From Candidatus Dechloromonas phosphorivorans (GTDB lineage Bacteria; Pseudomonadota; Gammaproteobacteria; Burkholderiales; Rhodocyclaceae), in the NCBI GenBank assembly GCA_016721185.1, contig JADKIP010000012.1:620001-684000 (forward strand): a stretch of 64,000 nt of DNA, in the 5' to 3' direction. Below are positions 26,635 through 36,257 of the stretch, in pieces. A program made the position numbers and the translations under genes. The first letter of the stretch is position 1; every line of letters starts with the position of its first letter. The notes beneath the pieces are model-generated. The model was not told the origin of the DNA, ran no database searches, and was given only the letters and a program-made list of their open reading frames with translations.

Positions 26635-26921
26635 GCGCTTACAGCATTGCCATTTATTCGCTCATCGGCGCGCTGTTGACCCAGTCGATTGCCGCCGGCC
26701 TCTCGGTTGAACTTTTCCTGCGCCGGGATTTACCGCGCAACGTCAGCCGGACCTGGCTGCTCATCGCCATCGCCTCCTTGTTGCTGGCCTTGCACCACGG
26801 TTATGCGCTCGAACTTGCCGTGCGCACCGGCCTTTACGACATGCGGCAGGCCGTATTGGCGGGCCTGGTCGGCCTCTTTTTTGCGCTCGGGATCAACGCC
26901 CTGCGGCGTCAACAGGCCTGA
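26631..26921 (+). CDS. Small membrane protein, last gene of the sulfur cluster
   Basis: 96 residues with three predicted transmembrane segments (about 5-25, 40-60, 70-90) and a basic C-terminus (NALRRQQA). The ATG at 26631 overlaps the lyase stop (ATGA), so it is translationally coupled. I do not recognise a family. Its 3' end overlaps the convergent cyclo-ligase gene by 29 bases. Confidence 0.75.
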   Translation: MSAYSIAIYSLIGALLTQSIAAGLSVELFLRRDLPRNVSRTWLLIAIASLLLALHHGYALELAVRTGLYDMRQAVLAGLVGLFFALGINALRRQQA

Positions 26922-27483
26922 AGGCGCCGGCTTCGGTGACGATCCAGTCGAGTCGCTGATCGTGGCTTTCCGGCTGGATGCTGTCCAGCCGATTGATCTC
27001 GAAACCCACGCCCACCGCCAGCGGACGCGGCGAGAGCGCCGCCAGCGTCCGGTCAAAATAACCACCGCCATAGCCGAGGCGATAGCCAGCGGCATCGAAA
27101 CCGTTCAACGGCAAAAGAATCAGATCGGGCATCAGCCAGGCGCCGCTCACCGGCGTCGGAATGCCATAGCGGTCTGCTTCAAGGCTTGTATCGGCGGTCC
27201 ACTCGCGAAAAGCCAGCGCCGCGTTTTCCGCCATGACGACCGGCAAGGCGGCGCGGGTGCCGGTTGCGGCCCAAAGATCAACCACCGCCCGGACATCCGG
27301 TTCATGCTTGATCGGCCAGCAAAACGCCAGGACATCAGGGGGCGAAAATGCGGCTCGTAAATGGGCCACAATGCGCGCCGAAAGCGTGTCGTGCATCGCC
27401 GCGCTCAAGGCCGCTCGGCGCGCTACCATCTCCCGTCGCAACGCCCGTCGCCAGGCCGTGCTATCCTCTTTCGCCTGTGTCAT
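26893..27483 (-). CDS. 5-formyltetrahydrofolate cyclo-ligase
   Basis: ATP-dependent conversion of 5-formyl-THF to 5,10-methenyl-THF; 196 residues. WRRALRREMVARRAAL at the N-terminus, PDLILLPLNGFDAAGYRLGYGGGYFDR (about 120-145) is the family signature including the ATP-binding RLGYGGGYFDR. The ATG at 27483 is preferred over the TTG one codon earlier. In many proteobacteria this gene (ygfA) is linked to ssrS 6S RNA; I see no clear 6S RNA here. Divergent from slt with a 14-base gap. Confidence 0.94.
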   Translation of the reverse strand: MTQAKEDSTAWRRALRREMVARRAALSAAMHDTLSARIVAHLRAAFSPPDVLAFCWPIKHEPDVRAVVDLWAATGTRAALPVVMAENAALAFREWTADTSLEADRYGIPTPVSGAWLMPDLILLPLNGFDAAGYRLGYGGGYFDRTLAALSPRPLAVGVGFEINRLDSIQPESHDQRLDWIVTEAGAFRPVDAAGR

Positions 27484-27497
27484 CAAGCGAATCTAGC

Positions 27498-29441
27498 ATG
27501 AAGTTCAACGTTTTTCTGCTCGGCCTGTGCCTTGCTCTTCCCATTGCCCTTCCCAGTTTCGCCCAGGATAGTCGCGACACTGCTTTTCTCACCGCGCGTG
27601 ATGCATTCCGCGCAGGTGATCGCAACAAACTGGAGCGTTCCACCGCTCAACTCGGTAATCACGAGCTTGCGCCTTACGCCGAAAACTACCGCCTGCGCAT
27701 GTATATGGATCAGGGCGACGCCATTGCGCTTCGGGATTTTTTCGAGCGTTACGATAAAAGCTATGTCGTCGAGAAACTCCGTGCAGACTGGATCCGCTGG
27801 CTAGGCAAGCGTTTTGTCTGGAACGAGGTGGAAACCGAGTATGCCCGGATGATTGCACCGGAACCGGATGTGACTTGCTACAACCAGCAAGCCCGCCTCG
27901 CCCGCGACGATAGATCCATTTTCGACGAGGCTGAAAAGCTCTGGCTGACCCAGCTGGAGCCGCCAGAATCCTGTCGCGCGGTATTCGACGCGCTGGTCAT
28001 GAGCCAGCGCATGGCGGCGGACGATGTCTGGCATCGGGCGCATCGCCAGATCGAAGCAAATCGACCGGGCTGGGCCAAAACCACGCTGAATTACTTGCCG
28101 GGCAACCAGGTGCCGGACGGCCGCGCCCTCGACAGCGCGATCAATAGCGGGATGGCCTACCTGGTCCGCCAGCCGGCCAACTGGTCGGCCAGTCGAACCG
28201 GCCGCGAACTGGCGGCGATTGCCATCCAGCGCATCGCCATGAACGACCCGCGGGTCGCGGCTGATGAATTGGAGAAAATCAAGTCCCGCCTGCAGGAACC
28301 CGAACGTCAATGGGCCTGGGGGCAGATTGGTTTGCAAGCCGCCAAACGCCATTTGCCGGAGGCCGTAAGCTGGTACGCCAACGCGGGCAAAGTGACGCTT
28401 TCGGATGAGGGTTATCAATGGAAGGTCCGTGCCGCGCTGCGTGCCCAGGAGTGGGGCGTGGTTCGTGACACCATCGAGGCCATGCCGCCAACGCTTGCCG
28501 CATTGCCCGAATGGACCTACTGGCTGGGCCGCGCGCACAAGGCCGGTGGCCTGACGACTGACGCCGATGCGCTGTTTGAAAAGATTGCCGGACAGCCCAA
28601 CTTTTACGGCAACCTGGCCGACGAAGAACTGGGTCGCACGGTCATGCCGCCACCGCAGGCGAAAGCCGCAAGCGCCGAGGAGCAGAGGGCGACCCGCGAA
28701 AATCCGGGGATTCGCCGGGCCCTCGCATTTTTCCGCCTTGATATGCGTACCGAAGCGGTCAAAGAATGGAATTGGTCGCTGCGTGGCATGGAAGATCGCC
28801 AATTGTTGGCCGCCGCCGATCTGGCAAAGCGTAATCAGATTTGGGACCGCGCGATCAATACCGCCGACCGGACCAAATACGAGCACGATTACTCGCTGCG
28901 CTTTCTCTCGCCGTATGGCGAACATGTGCGTCCGGCGGCCCAGAATCAGTCGCTCGACGACGCCTGGGTTTATGGATTGATGCGTCAGGAAAGCCGTTTC
29001 ATTACCTCGGCCAAGTCCAATGTGGGTGCCTCCGGCTTGATGCAGTTGATGCCGGCGACCGCCAAGTGGGTTGCCAAAAAAATCGGCTTGCGTAATTACG
29101 ACCACGGTCGGGTCAACGATACCGAAACCAATGTCCTGCTCGGTACCAGCTATATGCGCCTGGTGATGGAAAATCTCGATAACCACCCGGTGCTCGCCTC
29201 GGCTGCCTACAACGCCGGTCCTGGTCGGGCCAAGAAATGGCGCGCCGATCGCCCATTGGAAGGCGCCATTTACGCCGAAACCATTCCGTTTAGCGAGACC
29301 CGCGATTACGTCAAAAAGGTGATGAGCAACTCAGTCTATTATTCGGCGCTGTTCAACGGTAAACCGGATTCCCTGAAAGCTCGGCTGGGTACCGTGGGCC
29401 CCCGTACTCCTGAACCATTCAAGGATGCAGAATTGCCTTAA
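27498..29441 (+). CDS. slt: Soluble lytic murein transglycosylase (Slt70-like)
   Basis: Periplasmic enzyme cleaving the MurNAc-GlcNAc bond with 1,6-anhydro product; 647 residues. Signal peptide MKFNVFLLGLCLALPIALPSFA (cleavage near 22), long alpha-superhelical U/L domain (about 30-470), then the lysozyme-like catalytic domain with catalytic Glu498 in GLMRQESRF, GASGLMQLMPATAKW after it and AAYNAGPGRAKKW near 570. The 27498 start is chosen because it gives the signal peptide; the upstream extension overlaps the cyclo-ligase gene. Confidence 0.95.
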   Translation: MKFNVFLLGLCLALPIALPSFAQDSRDTAFLTARDAFRAGDRNKLERSTAQLGNHELAPYAENYRLRMYMDQGDAIALRDFFERYDKSYVVEKLRADWIRWLGKRFVWNEVETEYARMIAPEPDVTCYNQQARLARDDRSIFDEAEKLWLTQLEPPESCRAVFDALVMSQRMAADDVWHRAHRQIEANRPGWAKTTLNYLPGNQVPDGRALDSAINSGMAYLVRQPANWSASRTGRELAAIAIQRIAMNDPRVAADELEKIKSRLQEPERQWAWGQIGLQAAKRHLPEAVSWYANAGKVTLSDEGYQWKVRAALRAQEWGVVRDTIEAMPPTLAALPEWTYWLGRAHKAGGLTTDADALFEKIAGQPNFYGNLADEELGRTVMPPPQAKAASAEEQRATRENPGIRRALAFFRLDMRTEAVKEWNWSLRGMEDRQLLAAADLAKRNQIWDRAINTADRTKYEHDYSLRFLSPYGEHVRPAAQNQSLDDAWVYGLMRQESRFITSAKSNVGASGLMQLMPATAKWVAKKIGLRNYDHGRVNDTETNVLLGTSYMRLVMENLDNHPVLASAAYNAGPGRAKKWRADRPLEGAIYAETIPFSETRDYVKKVMSNSVYYSALFNGKPDSLKARLGTVGPRTPEPFKDAELP

Positions 29442-29449
29442 GGCTTGCC

Positions 29450-31543
29450 ATGTCGATGTCGCCAGAATCCGCCGAAACCATCAGCGCCTGCCGGGCGCTC
29501 TTCCTGCAACGTTTTGATGCCTTGCTAAAGGAGGCGCCACTGCTTTCCGGTCCGGCCATTCAGGCCATCCTGCGCGGTGTCGGCATTTATTTCGATGACG
29601 TGATCGGTAGCCGCCGCGGCGGCGCCTTCCGTGCCGAAGTCGATGGCATGACGGCATCGCGTTTAACGCTGGTGGATGAAGACGATCTTGAGCTGGAGAT
29701 ACGACTGGATAACCTGAGTGCCAAGCTTTTTCAGGAGGCTGGTGGCGATCTCTGGAAGATCCATTTACGCTTTGTTAGCCTGCTCAAGCGGCCGGATCTA
29801 TCGAAAATACATAACCCAGTCGGGCCGAACGCCATTGTTCGCGGGCTGGAAGAAATGTTTGGCGCGGCCGGGGCGACAACACTCGACAGAAAATTGGACT
29901 TGCTAGCGCGTATTGAGAGCCGTTTGCAGCAAAGTCTGCCCGTGCTTTACGCCGAGATCGATGATTACCTGGCGGGCCAAGGCGCTGAAGCTGCGCAGCC
30001 GAGCATTGTCAGCAGCGCCGAAATGGTGCGCAAGGATGCGGCGTCCGCAGCGACGGAGGGCTCTTTGCAAGCGTTGCAACAAGCATTGCTTGCGCGTTTG
30101 CCGGCGATGATGGCGCCGCCTTTGTCGATGGCCGGTAGCGGTGATGCCGTGGGCTCACTGATCACCCAGGCAACCATGGAGCGCCTGATTTTCCGACTGG
30201 ATGAACTGGACCGCCAAGGCGGCTATGCCCCAACCCTGATGCCAGGAAGTTCTCCACGGTTGGAAGCGCTGATTCCGGGGCTGTTTTCTGACGAAAATGC
30301 GGGTTCACCGCAGCAACCCAAATCGCTCAGTGCAGCCGAGCTGGGGGTTCCCGCCATGGCGCCGGAAGGTCTCGCGATTGATACGCTGGCGATGATTTTC
30401 GAAACGATTTTTGAGCATCCGGCCCTCCCTGATGCGCTGAAAGCGGTGATTTCCAGTTTGCAAATCACCATGCTCAAGCTAGCCATGAAGGATGCGGTTT
30501 TCTTTAGCGATGCGACGCATCCGGCCCGGCTACTGCTCGATCGCATGGGTCTGGCGATGCTCGGATTGCCGGCTGATGTGCCTGCGCGCCACCCGGTGTG
30601 TGCGCAGTTGTTTGAAATCGCCGGGCAACTGCGTAGTCGCTATGCCGGCGATATCAGTGTTTTCGATACCGCGCTGAGCCAGGTCGATACCTTGATCGCG
30701 ACGCGCAATGCCAACATTCTCCGTAGCGCCGAATCCTATTTGCCGATGCTTGAGCAACTCGACCAGCACGATCAGGCGGCGCTCGAATCCCATCTCGCGC
30801 TGGATAAACTGATTGAACAGGGCTTGCCCGCGCCCATTCGTGAGTTTATCGACAAGCACTGGCGCCGGGTGCTGCCGCTGGTTTTGTCCGAGTACGGCCC
30901 GAACAGTCCTCAATGGCAAGCTCACAACTGCGTGATTGAGGGCTTGCTGTGGACGTTCCAGCCGAAGGTGGCACCCGAAGATCGCAAGGCCCTGGCTCAA
31001 CGCCTGCCGGAAATTTTGCGGCTGTTGAAGGCCGGCATGGAACGCATCGGCATGACCGTCGAGGCGCAAGAGACTTTTCTCGATGCGACCTTTGCGCTGC
31101 AAACGCAAGCCTTGCGCACCTCCCAGGCCATCAGTATGGTTGAAAGTGTCGATGCAAAAGGGAGCGAGGCAATTGAAGCCCGTGGCCTGAAGAAAACGCC
31201 CGGCAAGTCTGTGCTGGGTGAGCTGCGTTTGGGTGATCAATTACTTCGTACGCTGGATTTTGAAGGCAGTCAGCCGGCACTGGCGCGGCCCTTGCCTTGC
31301 CAGCCGGGTGACTGGCTTGAAGTCGGCCTCGGTGACGGTGAAACCTGTGTTGCGTACCTCTGCCACCTTAGTCCGGTGACTCAGCGGGCGCTGCTGTGCA
31401 ATCCGGATATCGGACTGGCGCTCGCCATGCATCCGGCCATTCTGGACCAGCAGTGCCGGGATGGCGTAGCCCATGTTTGCAGTTCGATATCCTTGTTTGA
31501 TGCCGCTGCTGGCCGGGCTTTGCGGCGAACGACCAAGACTTGA
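29450..31543 (+). CDS. DUF1631 family protein
   Basis: 697-residue soluble, mostly helical protein with the DUF1631 pattern: CRALFLQRFDALLKEA at the N-terminus, LFEIAGQLRSRYAGD and IREFIDKHWRRVLPLV in the middle, and a short beta-rich C-terminal section (about 595-690) that could be PilZ-like. The family is common in beta- and gammaproteobacteria and has no established biochemical role. Start 29450 lies 8 bases after slt. A one-mismatch 11-mer variant is at 30303-30313. Confidence 0.85.
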   Translation: MSMSPESAETISACRALFLQRFDALLKEAPLLSGPAIQAILRGVGIYFDDVIGSRRGGAFRAEVDGMTASRLTLVDEDDLELEIRLDNLSAKLFQEAGGDLWKIHLRFVSLLKRPDLSKIHNPVGPNAIVRGLEEMFGAAGATTLDRKLDLLARIESRLQQSLPVLYAEIDDYLAGQGAEAAQPSIVSSAEMVRKDAASAATEGSLQALQQALLARLPAMMAPPLSMAGSGDAVGSLITQATMERLIFRLDELDRQGGYAPTLMPGSSPRLEALIPGLFSDENAGSPQQPKSLSAAELGVPAMAPEGLAIDTLAMIFETIFEHPALPDALKAVISSLQITMLKLAMKDAVFFSDATHPARLLLDRMGLAMLGLPADVPARHPVCAQLFEIAGQLRSRYAGDISVFDTALSQVDTLIATRNANILRSAESYLPMLEQLDQHDQAALESHLALDKLIEQGLPAPIREFIDKHWRRVLPLVLSEYGPNSPQWQAHNCVIEGLLWTFQPKVAPEDRKALAQRLPEILRLLKAGMERIGMTVEAQETFLDATFALQTQALRTSQAISMVESVDAKGSEAIEARGLKKTPGKSVLGELRLGDQLLRTLDFEGSQPALARPLPCQPGDWLEVGLGDGETCVAYLCHLSPVTQRALLCNPDIGLALAMHPAILDQQCRDGVAHVCSSISLFDAAAGRALRRTTKT
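30303..30313 (+). repeat. One-mismatch variant of the USS-like 11-mer
   Basis: GTTCACCGCAGCAA inside the DUF1631 gene, one base from the consensus, with an ATTTT tract on the complement about 5 bases past the core. Shows the motif family extends beyond exact matches. Confidence 0.4.
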
Positions 31544-31673
31544 GCGCAAATGCAGGCCAGCCATAGGCCGTCAACAGGCAAGCGACTGGCAAACGTCTGG
31601 CGACAAGCCTGCCCGAAATAGCTAAATTTGCCTTAAAATCCGGGTTTTACGAAACAAGTTTCCGGGGTTCCAC

Positions 31674-32636
31674 ATGGACATCAAAAAGGTCTTGCTGCTG
31701 GGGGGTAGCGGTTACGTCGGTACCTACATCGTCAATCGTCTGTCGCAGCGCGGCATCGAAGTCACCGTACCGACGCGTCGCCGTGAGCGCACCAAGGCGC
31801 TGATCATGCAGCCCGGCGTCGAAATGCCGGAAGCCAACATTCATTGCGAAGAAACACTGGTCGAATTGATGCGCGGCCACGATGCCGTGATCAATCTGGT
31901 CGGTATCCTGCATAGCCGGGATGTCAAATTCCCCTATAGCCAGGATTTTGCCGACGCGCATGTCGAGCTGCCGAAAAAAATCGTCGCCGCCTGCAAGGCC
32001 ACCGGCGTTCGCCGCCTGGTTCATATGAGCGCATTGCACGCCAGCCCGAAAGCCCCCTCCGAGTACCTCGCCTCGAAAGGTGAGGGCGAAGCGATTGTCA
32101 TGGCGGCCAAAAATGAACTCGACGTCACTGTCTTCCGTCCTTCGGTGATTTTCGGCTTGGGTGACTCCTTCATCACCATGTTTGCCAATGTCCTGAAGAA
32201 GCTGCCGTTTTTCCCGCTCGGCTTTGGCCACGCACGCTTCCAGCCGGTCTGGGCAGCCGATGTCGCCGATGCCTTTGTCGATTGTCTGGGTGATGCCGCT
32301 ACTGTGGGTCAGGCCTATGACCTGGTCGGCCCGAAGATTTACACGCTGCGCGAACTGGTCGATTACACCGCCGAGCTTTGCGGCAGTACCGCCAAGATCA
32401 TTCCCCTGTCCGAAGGTTTGTCCTACCTGCAGGCCGGCCTGATGTGGCTGGCGCCGAAGCCGTTGATGTCGCCGGATAATCTGCGCTCCATGCAGGTCGA
32501 CAGCATCTGCGAAGGCAGCTGCAATTTGCCGGCAAATTGGCACCCGACGGCGCTCGAAGCTATCGCACCAAGTTACGTCGCACTCAACACGCCGAAAGGC
32601 AAGCTCGATAGTTTCCGTTTCCGCTCCGGGCGATAA
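31674..32636 (+). CDS. Complex I NDUFA9-like NAD(P)-dependent reductase (atypical SDR)
   Basis: 320-residue extended/atypical short-chain dehydrogenase. The nucleotide-binding loop LLGGSGYVGTYI is at residues 8-19, followed by NLVGIL, the HMSALHAS region and RPSVIFGLGDSFI near 160. This set resembles the NDUFA9/YfcH group, which has lost the standard Tyr-x3-Lys catalytic pair; here YLASKGEGE retains Tyr and Lys four apart, so activity is possible. Substrate unknown. Cotranscribed with cca, 16 bases apart. Confidence 0.85.
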   Translation: MDIKKVLLLGGSGYVGTYIVNRLSQRGIEVTVPTRRRERTKALIMQPGVEMPEANIHCEETLVELMRGHDAVINLVGILHSRDVKFPYSQDFADAHVELPKKIVAACKATGVRRLVHMSALHASPKAPSEYLASKGEGEAIVMAAKNELDVTVFRPSVIFGLGDSFITMFANVLKKLPFFPLGFGHARFQPVWAADVADAFVDCLGDAATVGQAYDLVGPKIYTLRELVDYTAELCGSTAKIIPLSEGLSYLQAGLMWLAPKPLMSPDNLRSMQVDSICEGSCNLPANWHPTALEAIAPSYVALNTPKGKLDSFRFRSGR

Positions 32637-32652
32637 GCCGCCTCAGCCAACG

Positions 32653-33870
32653 ATGAAAATCTACATCGTTGGCGGCGCGGTCCGCGATGAACTACTCGGT
32701 CGGCCCAATGCCGACCGTGATTATGTGGTGGTCGGCGCTACGCCGCAGGCCATGCAAGCTGCGGGCTATCGCCCGGTCGGCAAGGATTTCCCGGTCTTCC
32801 TGCATCCCAAAACGCACGAGGAATATGCGCTGGCCCGGACTGAGCGCAAGAGCGGCCACGGCTACCACGGCTTCACCTTCCACGCGGCGCCCGATGTGAC
32901 GCTGAAAGAAGACCTCGCCCGCCGCGATTTGACGATCAATGCGATGGCCAAAGGAGCCGATGGCGAGCTGATCGACCCTTACTGCGGTCAACGCGATTTA
33001 CAGGCCAAAATCCTCCGTCACGTCGGCCCGGCCTTTGCCGAAGATCCCGTCCGTATTCTGCGTATCGCCCGTTTTGCTGCCCGTTTCAGTGATTTTTCAG
33101 TGGCGCCGGAAACCCTGGCCCTGATGCGTGGCATGGTTGCCAGCGGCGAGGTTGATCATCTGGTGGCTGAACGTGTCTGGCAGGAACTGGCCAAGGGCCT
33201 GATGGAAGACAAGCCCTCGCGCCTGTTTGAAGTGCTGCGCGACTGTGGCGCGCTCGCCCGCCTGTTGCCGGAAGTCGATGCCCTGTTTGGTGTGGCGCAA
33301 CGGGCTGACTACCACCCCGAGATTGATACCGGCATCCATACCATGATGGTCATCGACCAGTCGGCTCGTCGGCGTTTTCCGCTACCGGTGCGCTTCGCGG
33401 CGCTGACCCACGACCTCGGCAAGGCGCAGACGCCGCCGGATATTCTGCCGCGCCATCTCGGTCACGAAGAACGCAGTTTTGGCCTGACCGAAACCTTGTC
33501 CGCCCGCCTGCGCGTGCCGAACGACTGCCGCGATCTGGCTTTGCTGATGGCGCGCTACCACGGTACGATTCATCGGGCTGCCGAATTGAAGGCCGGCACG
33601 ATAGTCTCGCTGTTTGAAAAAGCCGATGCGCTACGCCGGCCGGAACGCTTCCAGCAACTGCTCGATGCCTGCCTGTGCGACTACACCGGCCGCCTCGGCT
33701 GGGAAGACAAAGCCTACGACAGCCCGCAGCATCTGCGCACGGCGCTTGCTGCGGTCAACGCCGTTGAAGCCGGCAAAATTGCCGCTGCCTGCAGCGATAA
33801 ATTGAAAATTCCCGAACGCATCCACGCGGCTCGGGTGAGCGCCGTCAAGCAGGCGCTAAATGACGCGTGA
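32653..33870 (+). CDS. cca: Multifunctional CCA tRNA nucleotidyltransferase with HD domain
   Basis: Adds and repairs the 3' CCA of tRNAs; 405 residues. The nucleotidyltransferase head has GGAVRDELLGRPNADRDYVVVG (residues 6-27), with catalytic acids in DRD, and RRDLTINAMA near 93-102. The C-terminal HD phosphohydrolase domain shows ALTHDLGKAQTP near 253-264, typical of gamma/betaproteobacterial enzymes with 2',3'-cyclic phosphodiesterase activity. It contains two exact 11-mer copies on the minus orientation. Its 3' end overlaps the convergent DUF2905 gene by 15 bases. Confidence 0.96.
   Translation: MKIYIVGGAVRDELLGRPNADRDYVVVGATPQAMQAAGYRPVGKDFPVFLHPKTHEEYALARTERKSGHGYHGFTFHAAPDVTLKEDLARRDLTINAMAKGADGELIDPYCGQRDLQAKILRHVGPAFAEDPVRILRIARFAARFSDFSVAPETLALMRGMVASGEVDHLVAERVWQELAKGLMEDKPSRLFEVLRDCGALARLLPEVDALFGVAQRADYHPEIDTGIHTMMVIDQSARRRFPLPVRFAALTHDLGKAQTPPDILPRHLGHEERSFGLTETLSARLRVPNDCRDLALLMARYHGTIHRAAELKAGTIVSLFEKADALRRPERFQQLLDACLCDYTGRLGWEDKAYDSPQHLRTALAAVNAVEAGKIAAACSDKLKIPERIHAARVSAVKQALNDA
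32982..32992 (-). repeat. USS-like 11-mer (CTGCGGTCAAC on plus), copy 7
   Basis: Exact copy inside cca, encoding Cys-Gly-Gln-Arg. Downstream: ATTTA 4 bases and AAAA 14 bases past the core. Confidence 0.75.
33749..33759 (-). repeat. USS-like 11-mer (CTGCGGTCAAC on plus), copy 8
   Basis: Exact copy inside cca, extended to TTGCTGCGGTCAAC (Ala-Ala-Val-Asn). AAAATT begins 15 bases past the core. Confidence 0.75.
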
Positions 33871-34053
33871 AACAAGCCAGAGTAGCAGCGAGAAAATGAT
33901 CGTCGTCGCGAACGGGAAGGTATAGGTCCGGCCGCGTAGCCGGAAAGTCATATCGCCCGGCAGCTTGCCGAAGCGAATAAAGCGCGCCAGATGCGGGGTG
34001 ACCATGCCCAGCAGAAATATCGCGATCACCAGCGTCAAAATCCACTTCAACAT
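33856..34053 (-). CDS. DUF2905 family small membrane protein
   Basis: 65 residues with two transmembrane segments (about 1-20 and 45-62) around the conserved RFGKLPGDMTFRLRGRTYTFPFATTI region, the DUF2905 signature. Function unknown. The start at 34053 (MLKWILTLV) matches the family; an upstream GTG extension to 34092 is unlikely. Confidence 0.82.
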   Translation of the reverse strand: MLKWILTLVIAIFLLGMVTPHLARFIRFGKLPGDMTFRLRGRTYTFPFATTIIFSLLLWLVSRVI

Positions 34054-34113
34054 TTTGCCTTGCGCCGCAGGGTGAAAGTCGCATTTAATCACGCCTCACC
34101 CCGATAGATTGCC

Positions 34114-34920
34114 ATGATAAAAACTCAGATCGTCGAAGGCCTCGAAGTCTATTCCTGCCTGCCGACCAAAAAGACAAAAAAACTTCCCGTGCTCTTCGTT
34201 CATGGCGCCTTCGCTGGCGGCTGGATGTGGACCGAAACCTTCATGCCTTTTCTCGCCAAGGCCGGCTACCCCTGCTACGCCCTGTCGCTGCGCGGTCACG
34301 GTGGCAGTCATGGACGTGACCACCTCGACTGGCATTCAATTACCGACTACATTGACGATGTCAAAACCGTCGTCGACTGGTTAGGCGAAACACCGGTCCT
34401 GGTCGGCCATTCGATGGGTGGCTTCGTCATCCAGAAATATCTGGAACACCACGAGGTTCCGGGGGTTGCCCTGGTTTGTTCCGTGCCGCCGCAGGGCTTG
34501 ATTGCCTCGCAATTTCACCTGATGTTCCAGAAGCCGCAGTTGTTCATGGAACTCAACAACGTCATGGCCGGCGACTATACGGACGCCGATGCGCTTCGTG
34601 AGTCGCTGTTTGCCGGGGAGGTTGATGAGGAAATGCTGGCCGCCTGGCTGACCCGCATGCAATCCGAGTCGCACCGGGCGCTCTGGGATATGTCGATGTT
34701 CAACCTGCCCAACCTGCACGCCATGCACCGGCCGCCGATGCTGATTCTGGGCGCCGAGCATGATGCATTGGTGCCGGCGTTTCTGGTTCAGGCAACGGCC
34801 CAGACCTATGGGTTGTCAGCGCATATCTTCCGTGAAATGGGCCACGCCGTGACGCACGAAAAAGAGTGGAAACTGGTGGCCGGCATGCTACGCGACTGGC
34901 TGGGCGAGTGCGCAAAATAA
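34114..34920 (+). CDS. Alpha/beta hydrolase
   Basis: 268-residue alpha/beta hydrolase. FVHGAFAGGWMW (about 28-39) forms the oxyanion region, the nucleophile elbow is GHSMGG near 97-102, the acid is likely Asp in GAEHDALVP near 215-223, and the histidine is in REMGHAVTHE near 241. No signal peptide. The lid has no telltale substrate motif, so an esterase/lactonase type function is all that can be said. Divergent neighbour of the DUF2905 gene. Confidence 0.88.
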   Translation: MIKTQIVEGLEVYSCLPTKKTKKLPVLFVHGAFAGGWMWTETFMPFLAKAGYPCYALSLRGHGGSHGRDHLDWHSITDYIDDVKTVVDWLGETPVLVGHSMGGFVIQKYLEHHEVPGVALVCSVPPQGLIASQFHLMFQKPQLFMELNNVMAGDYTDADALRESLFAGEVDEEMLAAWLTRMQSESHRALWDMSMFNLPNLHAMHRPPMLILGAEHDALVPAFLVQATAQTYGLSAHIFREMGHAVTHEKEWKLVAGMLRDWLGECAK

Positions 34921-34960
34921 TCGGGATGCGGCGCCCTATCAAATGGCGCTGCTTGTCGAG

Positions 34961-35158
34961 TCAGGCCGTAATGTCGATCGCGTTGCCCAGGTTGGGCGGG
35001 TTATTGGTGCTGGGGATCGCAGGTAATGCTGCCAGCAATTGCATCGCTGATTGCGCCTGAATATCCATGGCTTTCTTGAGGACCAGCGTGCTTACTGCAT
35101 CGCCAGTATTGGCCTGCGAAAGCGCGCTGCTTAGACTGCCGATTGAAGAAACATCCAT
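34961..35158 (-). CDS. YjfB-family small putative motility protein
   Basis: 65-residue protein starting MDVSSIGSLSSAL, with the pattern VLKKAMDIQAQSAMQLLAALP that marks the YjfB/putative motility protein family (found near flagellar or chemotaxis genes in some bacteria, function unproven). The 35158 start is supported by a GGAG box 10 bases upstream; the longer reading to 35221 would begin at the divergent gene start. No flagellar genes are in view. Confidence 0.7.
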   Translation of the reverse strand: MDVSSIGSLSSALSQANTGDAVSTLVLKKAMDIQAQSAMQLLAALPAIPSTNNPPNLGNAIDITA

Positions 35159-35251
35159 TTGCGTTTGCTCCAGATTGATCACAATATCGTTGGAGTGTAG
35201 TTGCCATTCCCGATAAATCAATGAACGACTCAGAAAAAAACGATCAAGCCT

Positions 35252-36253
<1,002 letters not shown>

Positions 36254-36257
36254 CCGT

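Noticed and set aside
26893..27500. 6S RNA next to the 5-formyl-THF cyclo-ligase gene
   Set aside because: The 14-base gap to slt leaves no room and no 6S-like structure was seen.
33867..33880. GCGTGAAACA as another parS
   Set aside because: Only half of the palindrome is present.
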